Below are positions 1 to 5,191 of a stretch of DNA of 5,763 bases, piece after piece. Source of the stretch: Flavobacteriales bacterium. GTDB taxonomy: Bacteria > Bacteroidota > Bacteroidia > Flavobacteriales_D > Sanyastnellaceae. The translations under genes were made by a program, and so were the position numbers. Below the pieces are notes generated by a model. It had not been told where the DNA came from. It ran no database searches and saw only the letters and a list, made by a program, of their open reading frames with translations. Positions within the stretch are counted from its first letter, which is position 1, and each line of letters begins with the position of its first letter. The stretch is from the NCBI GenBank assembly GCA_028825055.1, contig JAPKAW010000118.1:1-5763 (forward strand). The letters run 5' to 3'.

Positions 1-1
1 C

Positions 2-52
2 GAGCAAAAGACTTTCGCAATCGAGGATTAGCGAAATCAATTCCACTGTATC
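2..52 (+). pseudogene. Upstream part of the pirin-family frame with in-frame TAG at 29-31
   Basis: In the frame of the downstream fragment, codons 2-28 read EQKTFAIED, then TAG, then codons 32-52 read RNQFHCI and continue directly into VSPSEEEG. Pirin-family proteins typically carry a Q-x-x-F...(E/D)-(K/R)-x-N-(K/R)-(x)-(V/I)-(V/A)-SP linker between the two cupins, so both sides of the TAG look like the same domain and the stop occupies one residue position, often Lys or Arg. A single base change from AAG, CAG or GAG would produce it. Only nine codons upstream of the stop are visible, so whether the N-terminal cupin is intact cannot be judged. Confidence 0.5.
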
Positions 53-322
53 GTGAGCCCCTCAGAAGAAGAGGGGGTGTTGATTCATCAAAATGCGTGG
101 TTCTATTTAAGTTCTTGGGACCAAGGGCATGCGGAATCCTATGAACTTAAGGCCATCGATCAAGGTGTTTACCTCTTTGTTCTAGAAGGCAGTCTCGATG
201 TGGACGGTCATGTTTTAAATCGGCGTGACGCTATGAGCATTTCAAAAGTCGACCTTGTACAAATGAGGGCGACGTCTGAATCTCGATTTTTGCTCATCGA
301 TGTTCCCATGCAATGGCAATAG
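53..322 (+). CDS. Pirin-family protein, C-terminal cupin domain (fragment downstream of an in-frame stop)
   Basis: This 89-codon open stretch reads as the C-terminal half of a pirin/YhaK-type bicupin. The pattern includes a QNAWFYLSSWDQG stretch, then GVYLFVLEGSLDVDG, a conserved RRDAMSIS turn, and the terminal LLIDVPM typical of the family. Characterised pirins bind a metal through His/Glu residues of the N-terminal cupin, and some show quercetin 2,3-dioxygenase activity. That domain lies outside the window, so the function here is unknown. The first codon of the open stretch is GTG (Val of a VSP motif normally internal to the family), so I do not think it is the natural start: matching sequence continues upstream through a TAG at 29-31. 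The fragment may be a dead gene, a read-through product, or the result of a base error. It ends 4 bases before the next gene, suggesting a shared transcript. The family call is firm; the gene's integrity is uncertain. Confidence 0.7.
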   Translation: MSPSEEEGVLIHQNAWFYLSSWDQGHAESYELKAIDQGVYLFVLEGSLDVDGHVLNRRDAMSISKVDLVQMRATSESRFLLIDVPMQWQ

Positions 323-326
323 TCTC

Positions 327-884
327 ATGAATCTTATCCCTCAAAAAATCAAGGATTGGGTTGCGCATTATGTCTTGCAACTCAGCCCAAAAGTGGATCG
401 CTTGCGTAGCGGTTCTTCATTGGGTCAAATGAAGTCGATGGTTCTTGTCTACGCCGAGCACGATGAGGCAAAATATAAACTTGTTCGAGACATCGCTACC
501 TACATCAAGAAAGAATTTGGGGTGAAGCGTGTGATGCGCATCGCCTACATTGATCAAGAGAGTAAATTCATTCCCGCTTGGCACCTTCGGAAATTAGAAA
601 CTGACTATTTCTGTAAATCTGACTTGAATTGGTTCGGAAAACCCGTCAGTAACGTGAATCCTCTGTTGCAAGAGCCCTTTGATGTTTTAATCCATTTCGA
701 TCCCGATTCGTGCGTTCCTTTGGATTTCTTTGTTATGGCGTCTAAGGCCAAGATGAAGGTTAGCAATCATTCCAAGTTGCGGACCAAGGACTATGATATT
801 CTCTTGCCAACAACAAAGGGCGATAACTGGAAGCAGCGAAATCATCGCATCATTCAATTTTTAGCTGAGTCACCACTTTCATGA
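327..884 (+). CDS. DUF6913-type protein of unknown function, upstream of dapA-like gene
   Basis: This small protein (185 residues from the chosen ATG) resembles the uncharacterised Bacteroidota family annotated as DUF6913. Shared features are the stretch CKSDLNWFGKP (residues 96-106) and, after it, FDVLIHFDPDSCVPLDFFVMA (from 118) leading into SKAKMKV, an alternating hydrophobic strand/helix pattern. It has no signal peptide or membrane segment, so it should be cytoplasmic; the first 35 residues are basic and probably helical. I know of no established biochemical role. From memory, the family often sits directly before dapA in Flavobacteriales, and here its TGA overlaps the ATG of the DapA-family gene (ATGA at 881-884), which suggests coupled translation. 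I chose the ATG at 327 because it falls just after the pirin stop. An in-frame ATG at 300 would overlap the pirin frame and add nine residues without family character. The gene is certain; the family name is fairly sure. Confidence 0.75.
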   Translation: MNLIPQKIKDWVAHYVLQLSPKVDRLRSGSSLGQMKSMVLVYAEHDEAKYKLVRDIATYIKKEFGVKRVMRIAYIDQESKFIPAWHLRKLETDYFCKSDLNWFGKPVSNVNPLLQEPFDVLIHFDPDSCVPLDFFVMASKAKMKVSNHSKLRTKDYDILLPTTKGDNWKQRNHRIIQFLAESPLS

Positions 885-1804
885 ATACTGAAATGACATC
901 GACCCTTCGAGGGCAGGGCGTATCACTCGTCACACCCTTCAACACTGCGGGTGAGGTAGATTTTCCGTCATTGGAAAAACTCGTGAATCTTTGCGTGTTG
1001 GAAGATGCCGATTACATCCTAGCGCTTGGCCCAGCCTCGGAGTGTTCTCTTTTAAATCTTGAGGAACAAAATCGAATTCTTGACTTTGTCCTTGAAATAA
1101 ATAGTGGTGTCAAGCCAATATTCGCTGGAATTGCCAGTTCTGACACCCGCTCAGCAGTGCAGCGAATTGCCTCCATGCATCTTGCGGGTGTGATGGGTGT
1201 TTATTGTGCTGCATCCAACCCTGTAGCTTCGTCAGATTCAGGTCACATTGGACATTTTAGGTCCATAGCTGAAGCGTCAACCAAGCCTATTTTGATACAG
1301 AGCCCAGCAAATGAATCGGGAAATGCGATGACTGCAGAAACGATTCTTGCACTTGCCAAAGAACCCAATGTGGCAGGAGTAATAGAATGTTCAGGTGATG
1401 TTGCTTTAAATGGAGAGTTGCTGCGCAACCGACCTGCTAATTTCTCAGTCTTGTGCGGAAGGGATGTCATGGCTTTGCCGCTTCTCGCTTTGGGGGTTGA
1501 CGGCGCGGTTACGAGCCTTGGAAATGCCTTTTGTAAATCTTGGGGAGCCTTGACCCATCAAATGCTTTTTGGATCGGTGAACGAAGCCCGCGTCACTCAC
1601 CATGCGTTCGCTCCGTTGATGCGAATCTTAGAGATGGAAGGCGAGCCGACAGGCATCAAAACGATTTTGGCACACTTAAGTCTTTGCGATGCCAGTGTCA
1701 GACTCCCGAACACCCCAGTTTCTGAAAACACCAAGTTGGCTCTTTACAGAGCAATTGCAGAACTTCCCCAGGAAGCATTGATCAGACAAGAAGCACTCGC
1801 TTAG
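881..1804 (+). CDS. DapA-family (dihydrodipicolinate synthase-like) protein, predicted catalytically inactive
   Basis: The 307-residue protein covers the whole DapA/NAL TIM-barrel family length and aligns end to end with Bacteroidota DapA: GQGVSLVTPF (11-20), FAGIASSDTRSAV (81-93), GHFRSIAEAS (124-133), CGRDVMALP (192-200), and a C-terminal EPTGIKTIL...VRLPNTPV segment. Working DapA condenses pyruvate with aspartate semialdehyde, the first step towards diaminopimelate and lysine. The catalytic set of E. coli DapA appears lost. The GTTGE loop (Thr44/Thr45) is GPASE (50-54), the PYYN motif (Tyr106/Tyr107) is CAAS (109-112), YNVPSR (Tyr133, Arg138) is IQSPAN (139-144), and the Schiff-base Lys161 in GIKEA is Ile168 in GVIEC. 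GDD is also changed to GRD. The lysine is needed throughout this aldolase family, so another aldolase activity is unlikely too. The frame is intact and shares an ATGA overlap with the gene before it, so it is probably expressed. Its role is unknown: perhaps a partner or regulator of a true DapA elsewhere, or a metabolite-binding protein. Confidence 0.85.
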   Translation: MNTEMTSTLRGQGVSLVTPFNTAGEVDFPSLEKLVNLCVLEDADYILALGPASECSLLNLEEQNRILDFVLEINSGVKPIFAGIASSDTRSAVQRIASMHLAGVMGVYCAASNPVASSDSGHIGHFRSIAEASTKPILIQSPANESGNAMTAETILALAKEPNVAGVIECSGDVALNGELLRNRPANFSVLCGRDVMALPLLALGVDGAVTSLGNAFCKSWGALTHQMLFGSVNEARVTHHAFAPLMRILEMEGEPTGIKTILAHLSLCDASVRLPNTPVSENTKLALYRAIAELPQEALIRQEALA

Positions 1805-1807
1805 GAT

Positions 1808-2794
1808 TTATAGGTCTGCCGCTGCTCGGCGTGCAATAACAGTCTCCACCTTTTGAATGATGGCCTCTGAAGTAAGTCCATACTTCTCCATCAATTGCGC
1901 AGGAGTGCCGCTTTCTCCAAATGAATCATTGACCGCAACCTGCTCCATGGGCACCGGGTTGTGCTCCGCGAGTAACTGAGCGACTTGGGAACCCAATCCG
2001 CCCAAACGTTGGTGCTCCTCAGCCGTAACCATACATCCTGTTCGCGATACAGACTCAATCAATGTCTTGCCATCCAAAGGCTTAATGGTATGGACATTGA
2101 TTACCTCAGCTCGAATCCCCCTATTCTCTAACGCCATAGCCGCAACCATAGCTTCCCAGACCAAGTGACCCGTAGCCACTATGGTCACATCATTCCCTTC
2201 TGTCAGTTTTTGAGCTTTTCCAATTTCAAATGGAACATCTGAACGCAAAAACATTGGGACCGCAGGGCGGCCAAATCGCAGATATACCGGGCCTACATGG
2301 TTGGCGATGGCCTCGGTCGCTAATTTAGTCTGGCCATAATCTGCGGGACAAATTACCGTCATATTAGGCAACATGGTCATCATCCCCATGTCTTCTAAAA
2401 TCTGATGTGTCGCACCGTCTTCTCCAAGCGTTAAGCCCGCATGAGAAGCGCAAATCTTAACGTTCTTCTCGGAGTATGCGATGGACTGTCGAATTTGATC
2501 ATAGACCCGACCCGTTGAAAAATTAGCGAAAGTCCCCGTAAACGGAATCTTTCCTCCAATGGTCATGCCCGCAGCCAAACCCATCATGTTCGCTTCTGCA
2601 ATTCCTACTTGATAGAATCGATCTGGAAATGCCTTTTGAAAATCGCCCATTTTCAATGAGCCTGTCAGATCTGCACACAAAGCAACGATATTTTTATTGT
2701 GCTTGCCTGCTTCGAGAAGTCCCGCACCGAAGCCGCTTCGAGTGTCCTTCTTTTCAGTAGGTTCGGTGGTCAGAATGTAGCGTGAATTAACCAT
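1808..2794 (-). CDS. Transketolase, C-terminal subunit
   Basis: This 328-residue protein supplies the pyrimidine-binding and C-terminal domains of transketolase, which moves two-carbon ketol units between sugar phosphates in the non-oxidative pentose phosphate pathway. Visible landmarks are the KKDTRSGFGAGL start of the domain (15-26), QVGIAEANMMG with Glu67 (the glutamate that activates the thiamine pyrophosphate aminopyrimidine), the GTFANFSTGRVYDQIRQ helix (87-103), SHAGLTLGEDGATHQ (117-131), YLRFGRP (171-177), and the C-terminal domain from about 195 with TAEEHQRLGGLG and NDSFGESGTP. Split transketolase is usual in Bacteroidota; the other half is the gene ending at 4211. I chose the ATG at 2794: a longer frame to 2878 is open, but its extra 28 residues do not look like the family and would run deep into the VWA gene. 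The start overlaps the VWA stop by 8 bases (ATGGTTAA), suggesting translational coupling. The stop lies 3 bases from that of the convergent DapA-family gene. Confidence 0.93.
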   Translation of the reverse strand: MVNSRYILTTEPTEKKDTRSGFGAGLLEAGKHNKNIVALCADLTGSLKMGDFQKAFPDRFYQVGIAEANMMGLAAGMTIGGKIPFTGTFANFSTGRVYDQIRQSIAYSEKNVKICASHAGLTLGEDGATHQILEDMGMMTMLPNMTVICPADYGQTKLATEAIANHVGPVYLRFGRPAVPMFLRSDVPFEIGKAQKLTEGNDVTIVATGHLVWEAMVAAMALENRGIRAEVINVHTIKPLDGKTLIESVSRTGCMVTAEEHQRLGGLGSQVAQLLAEHNPVPMEQVAVNDSFGESGTPAQLMEKYGLTSEAIIQKVETVIARRAAADL

Positions 2795-4172
2795 GGATGG
2801 ATAGATGATGGGTTTTTCCCGAAACGATCGAGAATTGCTTGGTAACTGTGTATTCAGATGAGTTTGCTGATCGCGCACGAAACAACAAGGTGTATTTCCC
2901 AGGCTGCAGAATCAGCCTTCCCGACGGGTTTCCTACGTCGAATTTGTAAACGACATCCCCGCTGTCTGTTAGAATCGCACCATATCCAGCAGCAGACGCA
3001 TCCAATTGGAGGTGTCCCGGCTGAGGAATAATCACCGGTGCTATCTGCCCCTTGCGGACAGCAACATTGCGAACCCATATCGGAGGTGCAGTCGGAAAAT
3101 AAACATCATATGTTCCGGACAAAAACTTAACTGCCGTATTGATTTTGAAAGAATGTACCGGAATTCTAGACTCCGATTCAGACACCAATACATGAAGGTC
3201 TCCGTATTCGTTTCTTTCATTGCGGGCGAATTCAGCCCGAATAGTGCCCTGCTCAACACCTTCGAAAACCAAAGAATTGTGACTTCGTGCATTAAAACGT
3301 ATGGAGTCGCGAACGAGAGGAGGGAGCGTATGGACTGTGACGTCATACGTCGGGATAGGGTCAATGTGCATGGTGTCAGGGACCATGTTTTGGTTCAACG
3401 TATGGATGAATTGTTGCATTACTGCACCTGAATGACGGTCTCGCAATGTGATCGAAACATTGGTTTCATGGGTCCCATCCTGTTCCAACAAGTCAATCTC
3501 ATATGTCGTGTCATGCATTGCCTGTTCAATGACAATATCAAGCACCTCTCGAAACGTTTCTGAATCTGTCGCATCAAAGAAATTCCCAACGCATCTGAAG
3601 GTTTCTTTGAATTGTTCTTCGAGACCGATGCCGATGATGAATGGTTTGACAATGATTCCGCGTGCCTGAAGCATAGTCGATACTGCGCAAGGGTCTTCAT
3701 CACAAGCCTCAATTCCATCGGTGATGAGCACAATGACCTTGCGGCCATCTCCTGGCTTGAAGTCTTCTGCGGCACGTTCCAATGACCGAGCAATTGGTGT
3801 CGTCCCGCGCGCTTGAATCCTTGACAGGGCTCGCTTAACGACCAAATTATTTCCCGTTGAAAAAGGGACAACCAATTCCGTATCGTCACAATCCTGCTCA
3901 CCGTGCATGAATTTGGTTTGGTGTCCATAGACACGCAAGCCCAATTGCAAGCCAGGAACCCCGTATAGCTCATCCAACGATTGAGAAAGAAGTCGTGTTG
4001 CCACAGTGATTTTCCGGTTGCCTTCCCAAAAGGCATTCATGCTATTGGAAGCATCAAATACAAAGAGAATCTGTGTGTCGTCTTCAACTGCGTCCTGCGC
4101 CTTGACCGGCGAGGAAGAGAAAAGCCCCGCAATAAAGAGGAATGCTACGAGGTATCGACTCAAATTAATCAT
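2787..4172 (-). CDS. Secreted von Willebrand factor A (VWA) domain protein with C-terminal beta repeats
   Basis: This 461-residue protein begins with a Sec signal peptide (MINLSR, a hydrophobic core at 8-19, likely cleavage after SPVKA at 25). It has no lipobox cysteine, no later membrane segment and no recognisable type IX sorting domain, so it is probably periplasmic. Residues 34-220 form a VWA fold with a complete metal-ion (MIDAS) set: DASNS (40-44), GTTP (123-126) and ITDG (150-153). The mature protein has only four cysteines (95, 157, 162, 194), all in the VWA domain, which may form disulfides. Residues from about 225 to the end look beta-rich, with three related units starting near 275, 354 and 427. 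VWA domains usually mediate metal-dependent protein binding; the partner here is unknown. I chose the ATG at 4172 because it puts the signal peptide at the N-terminus; an in-frame TTG at 4214 would extend past it and overlap the preceding gene. It lies between the two transketolase subunit genes, 38 bases after the first and overlapping the second by 8. Confidence 0.88.
   Translation of the reverse strand: MINLSRYLVAFLFIAGLFSSSPVKAQDAVEDDTQILFVFDASNSMNAFWEGNRKITVATRLLSQSLDELYGVPGLQLGLRVYGHQTKFMHGEQDCDDTELVVPFSTGNNLVVKRALSRIQARGTTPIARSLERAAEDFKPGDGRKVIVLITDGIEACDEDPCAVSTMLQARGIIVKPFIIGIGLEEQFKETFRCVGNFFDATDSETFREVLDIVIEQAMHDTTYEIDLLEQDGTHETNVSITLRDRHSGAVMQQFIHTLNQNMVPDTMHIDPIPTYDVTVHTLPPLVRDSIRFNARSHNSLVFEGVEQGTIRAEFARNERNEYGDLHVLVSESESRIPVHSFKINTAVKFLSGTYDVYFPTAPPIWVRNVAVRKGQIAPVIIPQPGHLQLDASAAGYGAILTDSGDVVYKFDVGNPSGRLILQPGKYTLLFRARSANSSEYTVTKQFSIVSGKTHHLSIHG
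2790..3350 (-). repeat. Protein-level tandem beta repeats in the VWA protein C-terminus
   Basis: Three units of roughly 73-79 residues seem to follow each other in residues 275-461. Units one and two open alike: TYDVTVHTLPPLVRDS (from 275) against TYDVYFPTAPPIWVRN (from 354), each followed by a V/I-x-x-G strand (VEQGTIRAEF and IPQPGHLQLD). The third opens with KYTLLFRARS (from 427) and ends in FSIVSGKTHHLSIHG. Unit boundaries are marked by a Gly before the aromatic Tyr (LSGTYDV, QPGKYTL). The pattern recalls PEGA-like surface beta repeats, but I cannot assign a named family. The repeats are visible in protein, not in DNA. Confidence 0.45.
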
Positions 4173-4210
4173 GAAAGACCGAAGGCAGTTCTGTGAAATA
4201 TTAAAGAGAA

Positions 4211-5053
4211 TCAATAGTCACCTAATGTTTGCTCCAATTGACTCAATGCTGATTCCAATTGGGCGTCATTAGGCGCAATGCCATGCCATTTATGTGTTCC
4301 TTCCATGAAGTCAACACCCTTTCCCATGCTGGTTGTCATCAAGACAACAATTGGCTTCCCACTGCCCCGATTCGCTTTTCCAGCAACAACGGCTTCACTT
4401 AAAGAATCCATGTCATGCCCATCACATGTGAGAACATGCCAACCAAAGGCACTCCATTTTGCAGCCAAATCGCCCAAACTCATCACATCCTCGGTTGAGC
4501 CGTCAATTTGTTGTCCATTGCAATCCACAAAACTCACAATGTTATCAATCCCCTTGTGAGCGGCATACATAGCGGCTTCCCAAATTTGCCCCTCTTGCAA
4601 TTCACCGTCGCCGTGAAGGGTGAATACGGTGCGGTCGTCACCATTTAATAATTTAGATTGCGCAGCACCCAATGCCACACTTAATCCTTGTCCAAGGGAT
4701 CCCGACGCAATACGAATTCCCGGAAGGCCTTCTTCAGTAGCAGGGTGTCCTTGCAATCGAGAATTCAATTTTCGAAATGTTGCCAGTTCCTCCACGGGGA
4801 AAAACCCTCGTCGAGCAAGGACACTATACCAAACAGGACTGATATGCCCGTTGGATAGAAAAAATAAGTCTTCATCCTTGCCGTCCATGCTGAACGACGC
4901 CGGATCCAATTTCATGGCATCGAAGTAGAGCAGCGTGAGCAAATCAGCACACCCTAAACTCCCTCCAGGATGACCCGATGAAGCGCCATGGACCATTCGA
5001 ACAATGTCCCTTCGGACCTGAGAAGCAACAGAAGATAAATCAGTGGAAACCAT
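4211..5053 (-). CDS. Transketolase, N-terminal subunit
   Basis: This 280-residue protein is the pyrophosphate-binding half of transketolase. The thiamine-diphosphate motif starts at GDGELQEGQ (148-156) and ends at DCN (Asn179), the usual spacing for the metal and diphosphate site. Other family signatures are ASSGHPGGSLGCADLL (24-39), with the active-site His28, LSNGHISPVWY (66-76) with His70, GHP (102-104), SGSLGQGLSVALGAA (117-131), and the closing TSMGKGVDFMEGTHKWHG region (241-258). Its length matches the usual split form of about 280 residues. It should act as a complex with the C-terminal subunit (1808-2794), in the cytoplasm, feeding the non-oxidative pentose phosphate pathway. It starts with ATG at 5053 and is the first gene of a minus-strand set; its promoter should lie in the 138-base region shared with ychF, but I could not identify a convincing one on this strand. 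The three-gene arrangement with VWA in the middle is the unusual part. Confidence 0.93.
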   Translation of the reverse strand: MVSTDLSSVASQVRRDIVRMVHGASSGHPGGSLGCADLLTLLYFDAMKLDPASFSMDGKDEDLFFLSNGHISPVWYSVLARRGFFPVEELATFRKLNSRLQGHPATEEGLPGIRIASGSLGQGLSVALGAAQSKLLNGDDRTVFTLHGDGELQEGQIWEAAMYAAHKGIDNIVSFVDCNGQQIDGSTEDVMSLGDLAAKWSAFGWHVLTCDGHDMDSLSEAVVAGKANRGSGKPIVVLMTTSMGKGVDFMEGTHKWHGIAPNDAQLESALSQLEQTLGDY

Positions 5054-5098
5054 GCATGTTGATTTTGAAAGAAACTCAGTGTAAAACTACTTCTCGAT

Positions 5099-5138
5099 CT
5101 TTCGGAACGCAGGATATTGTGAACAAAGTGTTCGAAAG
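5099..5138. repeat. Imperfect inverted repeat in the tkt/ychF divergent intergenic region
   Basis: CTTTCGGAAC (5099-5108) and GTTCGAAAG (5130-5138) are inverted copies except for one unpaired base. The arms flank the candidate -33 element of ychF, and the right arm abuts the candidate -7 box. This could be an operator for a regulator acting on one or both divergent genes, or it could be chance; the arms are too short to decide by eye. The rest of the intergenic region (5054-5191) shows nothing else convincing apart from an A-rich leader just before ychF. Confidence 0.25.
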
Positions 5139-5146
5139 CAAATTTG
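5117..5146 (+). promoter_or_regulatory. Candidate Bacteroidota-type promoter for ychF
   Basis: A TTG at 5117-5119 is followed by exactly 19 bases and then CAAATTTG at 5139-5146, matching the Bacteroidota -33/-7 pattern (TTG, about 19 bases, TAnnTTTG) in all but one fixed -7 base. Transcription would begin a few bases downstream, giving a leader of roughly 40 nucleotides before the ychF ATG at 5192. The motif is short and AT-rich, so chance matches are possible. The -7 box is itself palindromic, but no suitably spaced TTG is present for the minus strand. Confidence 0.4.
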
Positions 5147-5191
5147 TCATCTGAGGCTTACCTTCGCGCTCGTCTTCAAAAAAGATTTTAC

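Noticed and set aside
29..31. TAG reassigned to an amino acid in this organism
   Set aside because: TAG also serves as the natural stop at 320-322 and 1802-1804, so general reassignment is not supported.
300..326. Earlier ATG at 300 for the DUF6913-type gene
   Set aside because: It overlaps the pirin frame and adds MFPCNGNSL, which does not look family-like; the ATG at 327 follows the preceding stop directly.
1763..1775. Small hairpin CTTCC-CCA-GGAAG near the end of the DapA-like gene as a terminator
   Set aside because: Only five base pairs, inside coding sequence, and not followed by a run of T.
2795..2878. Upstream extension of the transketolase C-subunit to an ATG at 2878
   Set aside because: The 28 added residues do not resemble the family, overlap the VWA gene by over 90 bases, and the ATG at 2794 already gives a full-length subunit.
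3006..3431. 141-codon open frame on the plus strand, antisense to the VWA gene
   Set aside because: Fully antisense to coding sequence, rich in Arg/Asn/Cys as expected of a shadow frame, and without recognisable domain content.
3419..4036. 205-codon open frame on the minus strand inside the VWA gene
   Set aside because: It lies in another frame of the well-supported VWA gene on the same strand, matches no family I know and has erratic composition; the VWA frame carries the signal peptide and the MIDAS motif.
4173..4214. TTG start at 4214 for the VWA gene
   Set aside because: It would add 14 residues before the signal peptide and overlap the transketolase N-subunit stop; the ATG at 4172 gives a normal Sec signal.
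4006..4272. Plus-strand open frames around the junction of the VWA and transketolase N-subunit genes (including 3981-4196)
   Set aside because: Both are antisense to supported genes and show no protein family features.
5082..5089. TAAAACTA, on the minus strand TAGTTTTA, as a -7 box for the transketolase set
   Set aside because: It differs from TAnnTTTG at one base and has no TTG about 19 bases upstream on that strand, so support is too weak for a feature.
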